From contig JAJVIF010000004.1 in NCBI GenBank assembly GCA_022072165.1, positions 64,262-128,261 on the forward strand: DNA of 64,000 bases, written 5' to 3'. Both the position numbers and the translations under genes were made by a program. Shown here in pieces: positions 35,112-45,469 of the stretch. The notes below the pieces were generated by a model that had not been told where the DNA came from, did not search any database, and saw nothing but the letters and a program-made list of their open reading frames with translations. The first letter of the stretch is position 1, and every line of letters begins with the position of its first letter. Source of the stretch: a bacterium. Its GTDB lineage: Bacteria > JAJVIF01.

Positions 35112-36488
35112 TTATGGAGTCGTGGGCGGTGCGATGTGCGCGAGGATAAGCTCATGCGCGTCGGGACGCCCTTCGGTGGCATCGCGATAGAGCGCCAGCC
35201 AGCCGCCATCCGGGCTGGCGGCCAGTCCCAGGAGGAGCTCCATCCCGGTGTCCCCATCGCCGAGATTCAGGAAGCTGGTGCGAGTCGGACGCTGGGAGCG
35301 GGAAGTGAGGAGGACGAAGCGGAGGTCCGGTGCCGCAGCAACCGGACGGCTCTCGCTCCAGGCGAGCAGGCGGGTCGGGCCTTGCCGTGCCAGCATGACC
35401 GAATGCGCGCGGGATTCCGTCTGATGGTCATTGAAGTCCCCCTCGGAATCCCAGGACCCATCTGGCCGCAGTCGCCAGAGGACCGGCTCCCGCGACCAGG
35501 CATTGATCTCATGGAGGCCTGCGATCTTGTGTCGCTTCAGCTTGTCCCGCCAGGCCGCCGACTGGAAACGGACCACCGCCTGTGTGGCGGCGATGCTGAC
35601 TTCGCCGCTCGGACCGACTGTCAGTTGTGGTTCAGCCTGCCAGAACCGCTCCTGCGGCTGATCGAGCATCCGGCTGGGCTCGAACGCCAGGGTCGCCAGC
35701 GGAGCGCGTGTGACATAGAGAAAGAGTCCTCGGTCGGGAAAACGACGTCCATCGGTGTAGGCGACATAGAGCCAGTCGCCGGTGACCCCGGCGCTGAAGG
35801 CCCCTTTCGACGCACCGGTGGGGTCATCATCGACTGGCAGCAACGCCGCAGGTTGGTCGCCTGCTGGCAGCGCCCGCCAGCAGCGGAGGTGATCGCGGGT
35901 CCGCTCCTGAGTTTCCTGCAGCAGCACCGCAACCTGACCGGGTCCCAGAACCACAGGTAACGGGAGACTCAGGCTCTGTCCCGGAGTGGCTATCAGATCA
36001 GGACAGGCGCGACTCCAGGCCGCACCGGCGTCATCAGACCGCAGCAGGGCCATGGAGGTGGTGCCGGTACTGCCGGGGGGCATCTGGTCTGGGACCGCGA
36101 CCAGCGCCAGGAAGAGGACACCGTCCGCTGGATCCCGGGTCAGGGAGCCGTGAATCACCCGCTGTCGGGCGATGAGGGCCGAGGCCTCGATCGCCTGCGC
36201 GAACGTCTGCCCGCCATCGGCAGAGTGGGTGATCCAGATACTGCTTCCTGAGGGTCCCGACAGGGAAAACAAGACCCAGGCATCCTCGCCAGCGACCAGC
36301 AACTGGGAGCCCAGTCCACTGGTCGCGCAGATGGCCTGTGCGCCCGTCGGCTCCTGGTGCAACAGGAATCGCCGGGTGACCGGCGGCGGATCGGTGCGGG
36401 ATGGGGTGGGGAGGAAGTCACTAAAAAGAGCCAGCGTCAGGGCGCAGAGCAGGAGTAACGTCGCGATGACAGGTCCGCGCCAGGCCAT
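35112..36488 (-). CDS. membrane-anchored sialidase-like (Asp-box) protein
   Basis: 458 aa from the ATG at 36488; an ATG at 36545 is possible but would overlap fmdB, and neither has a ribosome site. One N-terminal helix (GPVIATLLLLCALTLALFSDF). Two Asp-boxes are visible: ITHSADGGQTFAQ (~residue 85) and LLRSDDAGAAWSRA (~150). The rest is propeller-like (WLYVAYTDGRRFPDRGLFLYV). Same architecture as the gene at 33660 and in operon with it (nine-base gap). Substrate or ligand unknown. Confidence 0.72.
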   Translation of the reverse strand: MAWRGPVIATLLLLCALTLALFSDFLPTPSRTDPPPVTRRFLLHQEPTGAQAICATSGLGSQLLVAGEDAWVLFSLSGPSGSSIWITHSADGGQTFAQAIEASALIARQRVIHGSLTRDPADGVLFLALVAVPDQMPPGSTGTTSMALLRSDDAGAAWSRACPDLIATPGQSLSLPLPVVLGPGQVAVLLQETQERTRDHLRCWRALPAGDQPAALLPVDDDPTGASKGAFSAGVTGDWLYVAYTDGRRFPDRGLFLYVTRAPLATLAFEPSRMLDQPQERFWQAEPQLTVGPSGEVSIAATQAVVRFQSAAWRDKLKRHKIAGLHEINAWSREPVLWRLRPDGSWDSEGDFNDHQTESRAHSVMLARQGPTRLLAWSESRPVAAAPDLRFVLLTSRSQRPTRTSFLNLGDGDTGMELLLGLAASPDGGWLALYRDATEGRPDAHELILAHIAPPTTP

Positions 36489-36543
36489 ACAGCATTGTAC
36501 GGGAGTGCTGGTGCTGCCGGGGGAGAGGGAGTACGCTTGAGTC

Positions 36544-36840
36544 ATGCCGATCTACGTCTACGAAACCGAAGACGGAAAGTGCGCGGACTGCGGGGGTCGC
36601 TTCGAGATGTTCGAAGGGATCCACGATCCGCCGCTCACCGCCTGTCCGGCCTGCGAGCGGGCGGTCCATCGGGTGATGGCTCCGGCACAGGTGCTGATCC
36701 GCAGCGGCAGCAGCGACCCGATCGCCCGGGCTCAGGAAAAGGGCTTCAAGGCGCTGAAGCGGGATGATGACGGGTCGCTGGTGGACATCAAGACCGGGAA
36801 GAAGTTTCAGGGGCCCCTGCCGGACCTCGATGGGGCCTGA
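36544..36840 (+). CDS. FmdB-family zinc-ribbon protein
   Basis: 98 aa. Starts MPIYVYE, the family signature, with a zinc ribbon formed by Cys13-x2-Cys16 and Cys34-x2-Cys37. The tail is charged and unstructured (RDDDGSLVDIKTGKK). FmdB-type proteins were named as putative regulators of formamidase expression; their true role is largely unknown. Divergent from the sialidase-like gene; followed by tRNA-Val. Confidence 0.9.
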   Translation: MPIYVYETEDGKCADCGGRFEMFEGIHDPPLTACPACERAVHRVMAPAQVLIRSGSSDPIARAQEKGFKALKRDDDGSLVDIKTGKKFQGPLPDLDGA

Positions 36841-36882
36841 AGCTGTGGTATTTTCTCTGTCCCCCTGATGGGGAAGGGCCGT

Positions 36883-36959
<77 letters not shown>

Positions 36960-37052
36960 TGCTGTTTTTAATGGATGCTGCTGCCCTGGGGCTCAGCTTT
37001 GCTACACTCCCTGAGCTTGCAGTAACCCGGAGCCCGCAGGAGGCCCCTCGCT

Positions 37053-37934
37053 TTGGCAACGCTACGCGCCATCAAGAACCGCATCCGGTCGGTCACCAAC
37101 ATCCGCCAGATCACCAAGGCTATGGAAACGGTGTCGGCCACTAAGCTCCGACGCGCCCAGTCGCGGGCGGAGCAGGGTGCCCCCTACGCCGACAAGATGG
37201 GCGAAATCCTGGCGAATCTCGTGGCCAGCCTCCCCAAAGGGACCCAGGTCCAGCATCCGCTGATGGAAGTCCGCAGCGAGGTGAAGACGGTCTGCCTCGC
37301 CGTCGTGGCATCAGACAAGGGGCTCTGTGGCTCCTTCAACACCAACGTGGCCCGCGTGGTCAAGCAGGAAGCCGCCCAGTGGGAAGCCCAGGGCGTGAAA
37401 GTCCTGATTCTCCCCATCGGCAAGAAGATGCGGGAAGTCTTCAAGCGCGACCCCCGGGTGATCGAGGGCTACGCCAATCTCGACCAGACCATTCCGTTTA
37501 GCGAACTGAAAATGATCACGGACCGTCTCACCGGACTCTTCACCTCCGGCGATGTGGATCGTGTGGACTTCATCTTCACCCGCTTCATCAATGCGGCGGT
37601 CCAGCGGGTGGTCTCTGAGCCTTTCCTCCCCCTGAGCCGGGTCTCGGCAGATGATGCTGGCGGGACAAAGGAACGGGACTATGTTTTCGAGCCGGATCCC
37701 CAGACGCTGTTCGTAAGTCTGCTGCCGGCCTATGCCCGGGTGAAGGTCTTCTTTGTGCTGGCGCAGAACTATGCGTCGGAACATGCGGCCCGTATGGTGA
37801 GCATGAAGAACGCCACCGACAACGCATCGGACCTGATCAAGAATCTGACCCTGCAGCGCAACAAGGCGCGTCAGGCCGCGATCACCAAGGAACTCTCGGA
37901 AATTGTCGGCGGCGCGGAGGCCCTGAAGGGCTAG
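37053..37934 (+). CDS. atpG: F-type ATP synthase gamma subunit
   Basis: Central rotor-shaft subunit of F1. 293 aa with a TTG start at 37053 behind AGGAGG (9 bases). Opens with the conserved MATLRAIKNRIRSVTNIRQI and KAMETVSATKLRRAQ; has SDKGLCGSFNTNV in the Rossmann-like domain; ends with the conserved helix MKNATDNASDLIKNL and RQAAITKELSEIVGGAEAL. All expected segments are present. In most bacteria atpG lies between atpA and atpD; here the upstream neighbour is a tRNA and atpD is 4.4 kb away. Its TAG stop shares CTAG with the convergent amine oxidase gene. Confidence 0.97.
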   Translation: MATLRAIKNRIRSVTNIRQITKAMETVSATKLRRAQSRAEQGAPYADKMGEILANLVASLPKGTQVQHPLMEVRSEVKTVCLAVVASDKGLCGSFNTNVARVVKQEAAQWEAQGVKVLILPIGKKMREVFKRDPRVIEGYANLDQTIPFSELKMITDRLTGLFTSGDVDRVDFIFTRFINAAVQRVVSEPFLPLSRVSADDAGGTKERDYVFEPDPQTLFVSLLPAYARVKVFFVLAQNYASEHAARMVSMKNATDNASDLIKNLTLQRNKARQAAITKELSEIVGGAEALKG

Positions 37935-39589
37935 ACGCTAACCCCGCGTCGACGCTGCATTCTCAGGACCTGCTGCTGTCGCGCGCTTCGGGCGCGCTGC
38001 ATGATGCGCGCGGCAGGAGCCCCGGCAACCCACCCGACTCCCGTGCGTCCGAGATCGCTGAGGATCTCGTCCGCTGCCATCGCGCCGGTGAGTGCGCCCC
38101 CTTCCATGTAGCCCTGGAAATCGACACTGCAATGCTCGCCGCAGAAGTGGACATTTTCGAAGCGCTCGATCTCCAGCCCCGAAATGGTGCTGTACTGCCC
38201 TGGCCGATAGGCGCTGTAGGAGCCCCGGGTGAGGGGATTCCCCGGCCAGTATTCACGCAGGACCGTCCCGGTGCTCTCATCCGTGAGGCCATTGAAGACT
38301 GGCTCCAGTTGCGCCAGACAGGCCGCCTGGGCCTGCGCGACTGCAATCTGACCAATGGCGACAGCCGGTGCGCCGCCGGTGTAGTTGGTGAGGATGCCCG
38401 CCGTGCCGGGCTGCAGCCGGCTCGTGTCCCAGGTGCACTGATACCCGGCATCCGAATAGGTTTCACCCGTCGCGCCCTGGTCGCGCCAGAGTCGTGACGC
38501 AAACCCCATCATCAGCTTCGTGTTTTGGCCATAAGCCAGGTCGCGAATGGCCGCGACTTTCTCCGGCGGGAAGGCGAGGAAGTTCTCGACCGACCGCAGC
38601 ACACTGAAGGGGATGGCCAGGACCACATGCTCGACGGAAACGACGAGAGTCGAGGTACCCGGCCGCTCGAAGAAACAGCGGGTCCGGCCATCGGCCCGGC
38701 GGTCCAGCGCGACCAGACGGGCTCCCAGGGTGATTTGCCCGTCCTGTAACCCCTCGGCAAGTCGCTGCGGGAACTGGTCGTTGCCCTCCGTGGCATGGAA
38801 GCGTTCATCGGATTCTCCGAAGAGGCTGAGCTCTGTGGTGTCCGTGCCGACGAGGTAAATGAGATTCAGGCAGTTGGTGTCATTGGCATCGAGCCCGTAC
38901 TCGATGACATACGCCACTTCCAGCAGCTTGCGGATGGGTCCGGATGCGCCGACTTCATCGAGCCACTCGCTGAGGGACAGGGCGTCGAGACGGGCGAAGC
39001 CCGCATCGGTCTCCGCCTCGGCGTATGCGTCCTCGATACTGGCTGCCAGTGGTGCGAACGCCAGCAGGAGTTCATCCGGTGTCTGAATGGCGTTGTTGAA
39101 GTACGCCGTGAAGGGGGTGAGATCCTCGGGATCCGTGTCGAAGTCCGTGAGGGCGATGCCGAGTTCCTGCGCCAGATCGAGCATAGTCTCGTGGCCCGAG
39201 TCGATGAACTCACCCCCCCGTTCGCAGACCAGCCCGGCGAACGTGGAGCGGTCGGACCACATCCGTCCGCCGATCCGCTCGCTCGCTTCGTAGACCTGGG
39301 CGATGACACCCGCCTGCCGCAGGCGATAGGCGCAGTGGAGACCAGCGATGCCGGCCCCGATCACAATCACGGACTGTTCGATATTGGTGTAGGTAGCCCC
39401 AGTCCCTTCGCTCGTGGCACATCCGGCACCGAAGAACGCGCCAGCGCCCAGCGCGAGGCCGGTCTGCAGGATCTGACGACGCGGGAGGATGGGTCCGTGG
39501 TCGTCGGCGGTGGCCTGGCTTGTGGCTGGAGCCTTTGCTGCCAATTTCAGAAGCTGGGTGAGGCGTCGGAATAGCGCGGTATGTGCCAT
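37931..39589 (-). CDS. FAD-dependent amine oxidase, Tat-type lipoprotein signal
   Basis: 552 aa flavin monoamine-oxidase family. The dinucleotide-binding motif is VIVIGAGIAGLHCAYRL followed by EASERIGGRMWS; the C-terminal FAD signature is FCGEHCSVDFQGYMEGGALTGA. The N-terminus has a long polar lead, then PRRQILQTGLALGAGAFFGAGC: a twin-arginine signal ending in a lipobox-like GAGC. A folded, flavin-loaded export to the outer face of the membrane fits. Substrate (polyamine, tryptophan, other amine) cannot be told. Start at 39589 by signal layout; an ATG at 39598 is equally possible. Lies inside the otherwise contiguous atpG-atpD region. Confidence 0.88.
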   Translation of the reverse strand: MAHTALFRRLTQLLKLAAKAPATSQATADDHGPILPRRQILQTGLALGAGAFFGAGCATSEGTGATYTNIEQSVIVIGAGIAGLHCAYRLRQAGVIAQVYEASERIGGRMWSDRSTFAGLVCERGGEFIDSGHETMLDLAQELGIALTDFDTDPEDLTPFTAYFNNAIQTPDELLLAFAPLAASIEDAYAEAETDAGFARLDALSLSEWLDEVGASGPIRKLLEVAYVIEYGLDANDTNCLNLIYLVGTDTTELSLFGESDERFHATEGNDQFPQRLAEGLQDGQITLGARLVALDRRADGRTRCFFERPGTSTLVVSVEHVVLAIPFSVLRSVENFLAFPPEKVAAIRDLAYGQNTKLMMGFASRLWRDQGATGETYSDAGYQCTWDTSRLQPGTAGILTNYTGGAPAVAIGQIAVAQAQAACLAQLEPVFNGLTDESTGTVLREYWPGNPLTRGSYSAYRPGQYSTISGLEIERFENVHFCGEHCSVDFQGYMEGGALTGAMAADEILSDLGRTGVGWVAGAPAARIMQRARSARQQQVLRMQRRRGVSV

Positions 39590-39635
39590 GGGCGGCATTC
39601 TAGCCCGTCCGGTCCACCCGGTACACTGGTGCGTC

Positions 39636-40499
39636 ATGAGCCTGACCGACGCCCTGCGCCACGCCATTGCTGAGGACGCTGCATTGCAGGCGCTGGATCA
39701 GGCCGATGCACCGCGGCTCGAACTTCTCCTGCGCTTTGTGGTCGAGGCGTTTCCGACCGGGTCGCCCGCTGAGGCCGTGCGGTTCGCCCAGCGGGTACTA
39801 AATCAGCAGTCGCTGGTGATGAAGCGGGATGCCCATGGGAATCGCGACCAGTGGCTGAGTCCGGAAGAGCGTCTGCTCCTGGCGCAGCAGGAGGTCGACT
39901 GGACTGCCCTCGGACATCTGGTGCGCGCCGCTTTTCGCCGGTCCCAGGGAGAGCCGGCGGAACTGGCAGCGCAGCGACAGCCCCTGCCCCTCAGCGCCAG
40001 TGACCACCATCACCCGGCGGAGCTGGATCCGCATCAGCCATGGATGGCACAGGCCGGCTGGATCGAGGCGCTGGTCGGGCGTGCCGAACAGCTGGTGCAG
40101 AAGTGGGAGTCGGGGGATTTGCGCGAGTCGCCCTGGGAGCAGCGACATACCCTGGTGCCTGAGGTGCTGACGCTTCTGGCACGACCAGGCGAAGGTGCAT
40201 TCCCGCACCGTGGGCTCGTCTGGGGCTACGCCGGGTTCCTCGCACGGCTGGAACGCCTCGGGCAACTGCGGACCACCGCGAATCACATGCTCGATCCCGC
40301 CACTATTCTGGAGCATCAGCAGCAGCGTCGGTGGGTCCCGCCGACGCTGGCGCTGGTGCAGTACCTAAGCGCTCTGGCGATTGCTGCGGGCAGTGCTGGC
40401 GATGGGGCTGCTGGCGAGCTGTTAGCTGGCATCGAGGCGGGGTATGCGACCGGCGTTCTGGAGGATGCCGCGACCAGTCCGATGCCTGCAGGACGGTAG
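39636..40499 (+). CDS. hypothetical protein
   Basis: 287 aa from the ATG at 39636; the frame is open further up to 39489 but that part overlaps the amine oxidase start and is not protein-like. Helical and soluble, rich in Leu, Ala, Gln and Arg, with a His-rich turn (SASDHHHPAELDPHQPWM). No family recognised. It precedes the lipoprotein gene by 22 bases, probably in one operon. Confidence 0.65.
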   Translation: MSLTDALRHAIAEDAALQALDQADAPRLELLLRFVVEAFPTGSPAEAVRFAQRVLNQQSLVMKRDAHGNRDQWLSPEERLLLAQQEVDWTALGHLVRAAFRRSQGEPAELAAQRQPLPLSASDHHHPAELDPHQPWMAQAGWIEALVGRAEQLVQKWESGDLRESPWEQRHTLVPEVLTLLARPGEGAFPHRGLVWGYAGFLARLERLGQLRTTANHMLDPATILEHQQQRRWVPPTLALVQYLSALAIAAGSAGDGAAGELLAGIEAGYATGVLEDAATSPMPAGR

Positions 40500-40521
40500 C
40501 GACGGGCGTACACTTTCGCGC

Positions 40522-41013
40522 ATGACAACTCGCACTTCCGGCCTCCGCGCCCTCATCGCACTCTGTCTCACCTCGCTGCTGCTGGTGGCCGCCTGTGATG
40601 GCTCTACACCTAAGGAAGAGCCGAAGGCCGAGCCCCCAGCGGGTGGTGCGGCCCAGACCGATCCGTCGCAGGTCCAGCAGCCGGGCGACCCCAATCCAAC
40701 CAACACACCCGCCGGTCAGGTGCCAGCGCAGCAGCCGGTCGATACGCCGCTGGCCACGGTCGAGGTCCCGGAGGGGACCCCGATGGAGAGTGATCAGGAG
40801 CAAGCGCTGGCGCTGCTGAACTACATGGAGCGGAACAGCGATGCCCCGCGCTGGGTCATCACCTGGCAGGGCGGGGCGGCGTCGCTGGACCTGGACAGCG
40901 TCACGGGGATCCTGCAGCGACGGCTGCCGGACGGATCAACCGCACGATTTGAGGGGATCGACAAGGGGACGGTCGAAGAGGTCGCGAATGGCAAGCGCGG
41001 CTGGGGCGGTTAA
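40522..41013 (+). CDS. small lipoprotein
   Basis: 163 aa. Signal peptide with lipobox VAAC at residue ~25 (LLLVAACDGS). The next ~70 residues are a Pro/Gln/Thr/Glu-rich linker, then ~80 residues with a small folded look (ALALLNYMERNSDAPRWVI, ASLDLDSVTGILQRRLPDG). No family recognised. Its TAA shares TTAA with the stop of the convergent fic gene. Confidence 0.72.
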   Translation: MTTRTSGLRALIALCLTSLLLVAACDGSTPKEEPKAEPPAGGAAQTDPSQVQQPGDPNPTNTPAGQVPAQQPVDTPLATVEVPEGTPMESDQEQALALLNYMERNSDAPRWVITWQGGAASLDLDSVTGILQRRLPDGSTARFEGIDKGTVEEVANGKRGWGG

Positions 41014-42158
41014 GAAGGCGCCGGTTCAAGGACCTGGATGATGCCGTTGGCAAAGTAGACCCGCTCCCGGGTGTGGGTGGGTGATTCCGTAAGGATTCCA
41101 AGCTCCACCAGGCGGAGAGTGTGCTCTTTGACCGCGTTGTAACTCTTGCCGGTGATCTTTGCCATCGACGGGATGCTGATCCAGGGCGATTCGAAGAGCT
41201 GATCGACAATCTCGTACGCCAGCCCGGCCCGGGTCTGGGTTTGCAGCAGGACCTGGTAACCCTTACGCAGTGCCAGTAGCTCCTGCGCCAGGAAGCGCGC
41301 CCGGCTCGCCTGCTCCGCAAAGCCGGTGAGCAAAAACTCAAGCCACGCCTGCCAGTCTCCGCTCATCGACACTCCCGTGAGCAGGTCGTAATAGGTCTGA
41401 CGATTCCGCTTGATGTAATCGCTCAGGTCAAGCGCCGGGAAGCTGAGGACCTGGTCCTGTACCAGGTGCAGCAGCATCAGGAGTCGGCCTGTCCGGCCAT
41501 TTCCATCCAGGAACGGGTGGATCGCCTCGAACTGGTAATGGGCGATGGCGATTCGTGTCAGCAGCGGAAACTCGCTCGGTGCATGCAGGAATTGCTCCCA
41601 GTTGCTGAGCAATGCAGGGAGTTCATCAGCAGGAGGAGGAACATACCGGGCTTCCGCTGGAGTGCGTCCCCCGATCCAGACCGGAAGGCGTCGGAGTTCA
41701 CCCGGCGAGGCGGAGTTGCCCCGGACATCCGCCAGCAGCATCCGGTGCATTTCCCGGACGATCCTCAGACAAAGCGGAAGCTCCTGCAGCAACTCCATCC
41801 CCCGATGCAGCGCAGTGACATAATTGAGTACCTCCTCGGCATCGGGGTTAGCAGCACCAACTCCGCCGGTCGCTTCGAATTCCAGGAGTCCACGGTAATC
41901 AGTTGTCGTTCCTTCTATCCGACTCGACTGCACCGCTTCTCTTCTGGCGAACGCATGGGTGAGCAACATCGGGTTGGACAGGTTTTGCAGCAACCCATTG
42001 AGTTCCCGCAATTCGCCCTGCGCTGTTGCTTCCAGCCGGGTCAGACTCCAGGAGGCCGACAGGGTGGGGGGGAGCATTGCCGGGACAAACGCCCGGTAGT
42101 TTTCCAGCTGTCGCCAGCTGCCTGCTGCTGATCCAGGAGAAACGGGAGTATCTGCCAC
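41010..42158 (-). CDS. fic: Fic-domain AMP-transferase with winged-helix C-terminus
   Basis: 382 aa from a GTG at 42158 (GGGGCG upstream); a TTG at 42194 lies inside the inverted repeat and is less likely. Order: Fic_N-type region (FVPAMLPPTLSASWSLTRLEATAQGELREL), the inhibitory helix motif SSRIEGT at ~80, then the catalytic loop HPFLDGNGRTGR (~215), intact with His, Asp/Asn and Arg residues, so AMPylation activity is expected. The C-terminal ~90 residues hold a winged helix (ISIPSMAKITGKSYNAVKEH). The inhibitory motif upstream of the core makes it a class II (SoFic-like) autoinhibited protein. No antitoxin gene adjoins, as usual for class II. A perfect inverted repeat lies at its 5' side, a possible autoregulatory operator. 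Confidence 0.93.
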   Translation of the reverse strand: MADTPVSPGSAAGSWRQLENYRAFVPAMLPPTLSASWSLTRLEATAQGELRELNGLLQNLSNPMLLTHAFARREAVQSSRIEGTTTDYRGLLEFEATGGVGAANPDAEEVLNYVTALHRGMELLQELPLCLRIVREMHRMLLADVRGNSASPGELRRLPVWIGGRTPAEARYVPPPADELPALLSNWEQFLHAPSEFPLLTRIAIAHYQFEAIHPFLDGNGRTGRLLMLLHLVQDQVLSFPALDLSDYIKRNRQTYYDLLTGVSMSGDWQAWLEFLLTGFAEQASRARFLAQELLALRKGYQVLLQTQTRAGLAYEIVDQLFESPWISIPSMAKITGKSYNAVKEHTLRLVELGILTESPTHTRERVYFANGIIQVLEPAPS

Positions 42159-42183
42159 CGCCCCATTATTGCAGAAATCAACT

Positions 42184-43784
<1,601 letters not shown>

Positions 43785-43810
43785 CAGGCGCGCCGGATCA
43801 AGCTTTGAAG

Positions 43811-43843
43811 CGACGGGACTCCAGCGGGTCCCGTCGTTTTTTT
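43811..43843 (+). terminator. Rho-independent terminator after atpD
   Basis: CGACGGGAC / GTCCCGTCG, perfect 9-bp arms with an 8-base loop, followed by seven T. Confidence 0.95.
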
Positions 43844-43869
43844 GTGTGACGCGATGAAGTGCCCCACAC

Positions 43870-44410
43870 ACGGACCCTCTTCCGGAGCCCGGGTCTTTAG
43901 ACCCGGGACGTGATTCTTGGCCCGCACAGCCCTATGTGTCGAAGCGTTAGGGACTGAAGTCCACCGACCCATCGACCTAGAGATCGACACCCCGGTCGAC
44001 CATGAGGTCAACCCACCAGACCAATCGATTTCCTCCCTCCCCCCCCGCTTGCGGGGGGGGGGCGGCGCAGCCGCCGGGGACTTTCTCGGTGGGAGCGCAG
44101 CAACCGGGGGCTTCTGCGCCGCTCGCGCCGCAGTCCATACCGGAGAAAATTCGCATTGCACTCGACTCGGAGGGGCGACCCCCGGTCGCCCGGTGCCCCG
44201 ACGCCCGCGTCGGTGGGGGCCGCGACGCCCCGTCGCGGATATGAAGATGTTGGTTGAAGAGCGGAGCGGCGCAGCACGCCACGCCGCTACGTTCTGTTCG
44301 TGAATTGCCCGGTCGGCACGACTGATCAGCAACTCCCCCCACATAGGCCCCCGTCAACGCACTGATCTGCACCGGCGGTAGTGGCGCGGCGTGCTGCGCC
44401 GCTCTGGCTT
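43870..44410. repeat. intergenic hairpin array, copy 2 (opposite orientation to copy 1)
   Basis: Fills most of the 715-base gap between atpD and the gene at 44500. Read on the minus strand it shows the same words as 23.3-23.7 kb: a C8/G10 hairpin, CTGGTGGGTNGACCT, CGATGGGT, GGACTTCAGTCC, TCACGTCCCGGGTCTAAAGA. Perfect hairpins: CCCGGGTC-TTTA-GACCCGGG (43888-43907), GGACT-GA-AGTCC (43951-43962), GGGCGACC-CCC-GGTCGCCC (44173-44191), CCGACGC-CC-GCGTCGG (44198-44213), CCGCGACG-CCC-CGTCGCGG (44220-44238). Only the order of some modules differs from copy 1. No gene seen. Confidence 0.8.
44264..44404. repeat. 141-base element bounded by 27-bp inverted repeats
   Basis: Left arm 44264-44290 and right arm 44378-44404 are inverted copies over 27 bases with two mismatches; the outer 17 are perfect (GAGCGGCGCAGCACGCC / GGCGTGCTGCGCCGCTC). 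87 bases lie between, with no ORF. No target-site duplication is evident. Sits at the edge of hairpin array copy 2. Confidence 0.7.
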
Positions 44411-44429
44411 CATGTGTTGATTGCTGGCC

Positions 44430-44460
44430 AAAACAAGACGGCCCCCGGATGGGAGCCGTG
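44430..44460 (-). terminator. Rho-independent terminator for the gene at 44500
   Basis: On the minus strand CACGGCTCCC / GGGGGCCGT followed by CTTGTTTT. Confidence 0.75.
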
Positions 44461-44499
44461 CGTCCGTTGCATACAGCGTTGCAGATGTCAGCGACCCTG

Positions 44500-45084
44500 C
44501 TACAGCAGCGTCTGATGCTCCTCATTGCCGACCACGTCGGCCTTGGCAGCGTGGTGGAGCATGTCGGTGTTGTCGACGAAGTCTGATGGTGGACCCGCGA
44601 CCGGCATGGGAGCATTCCGCTCCACCGACGCGAGTTCCTGATGCCGGATCCGCTGGGCATAGCCCTCGTAGGTCGCGATCATCGGCAGATCATGCGCGTC
44701 TTTCGCCGTCTGCAGGAGCCCGTAGAGGGCTTCCTTCGCTTCTTTGAGCTTGCCCCGGTCGATGAGGCGTTCGATATAGGGATCCCGCAGGTCCGCCGAA
44801 GCTTTGGACGCGAGATCTGTCTCAGGTCGTGTCGCCTCCCGCGTGAAGCCCATGTGCAGGGCCGAAGCCCCGACGGTCTCCGCCGTGTCGATGACCGGCC
44901 CGCTGTATTGCGGCTCCCGGTCGGCGGTCACAGCGCAGGCGATCCAGGCGATGGGGCCGGCGACCAGTGCGAACAGCCCCCAGAGGCTGCCGTTGCGTCC
45001 CTCCCCTTCGGCCCGGGAATATGTCAGGGCGGCACCGATCAGCCAGATCAGGCCTACCAGCCCGTACGCGATATATGAATTCAT
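44500..45084 (-). CDS. two-helix membrane protein with cytoplasmic helical domain
   Basis: 194 aa from the ATG at 45084, GGGAGGT five bases upstream. Two membrane helices at the N-terminus (YIAYGLVGLIWLIGAALTY; LWGLFALVAGPIAWIACAV) with a short basic/acidic turn between, then ~120 residues of soluble helix (DPYIERLIDRGKLKEAKEAL, AKDAHDLPMIATYEGYAQRI) in a TPR-like pattern. No family recognised. The earlier in-frame start at 45288 has no ribosome site. Monocistronic, with its own terminator. Confidence 0.7.
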   Translation of the reverse strand: MNSYIAYGLVGLIWLIGAALTYSRAEGEGRNGSLWGLFALVAGPIAWIACAVTADREPQYSGPVIDTAETVGASALHMGFTREATRPETDLASKASADLRDPYIERLIDRGKLKEAKEALYGLLQTAKDAHDLPMIATYEGYAQRIRHQELASVERNAPMPVAGPPSDFVDNTDMLHHAAKADVVGNEEHQTLL

Positions 45085-45469
45085 GGCACCTCCCTCGAGT
45101 CGTACGTCGAGCGCACGTAATACGAGCGCATAGGCAGCAGTCCCGCGGCTGACAGGTAGCATCAGACGCGGCGCGGCAACGCGCTTTTGGTGACCCTGGT
45201 CGTAACTTCGGAGTCTGACAGTCCCCTGCGAGTTCACGCCGCCTAGCGTGACCCGGCTGGGGTATGGGTCAGTATACCATCCTGACATTCGCCATAGGTG
45301 CGACCTGGCCTGATTTCATCAGGGTCCCGGTACAATGAAGGTATCGCCCGGCACTCCAGCGGGAGCTGGCGTGAAGGGACGGGTCGCTCAGGCCCCCTCG
45401 CTCATCTTCTGGACATCGCGGAGCTGCCACGATCCCCCACGGATGGTGCACGCTCCCAGGGACCCTAAC
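45085..45469. other. divergent intergenic region
   Basis: No gene seen. On the plus strand TACAAT at 45331-45336 is a candidate -10 for the lipoprotein gene at 45470; a small inverted repeat CTGAT-TTC-ATCAG (45310-45322) lies just upstream of it. No good -35. Confidence 0.4.
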
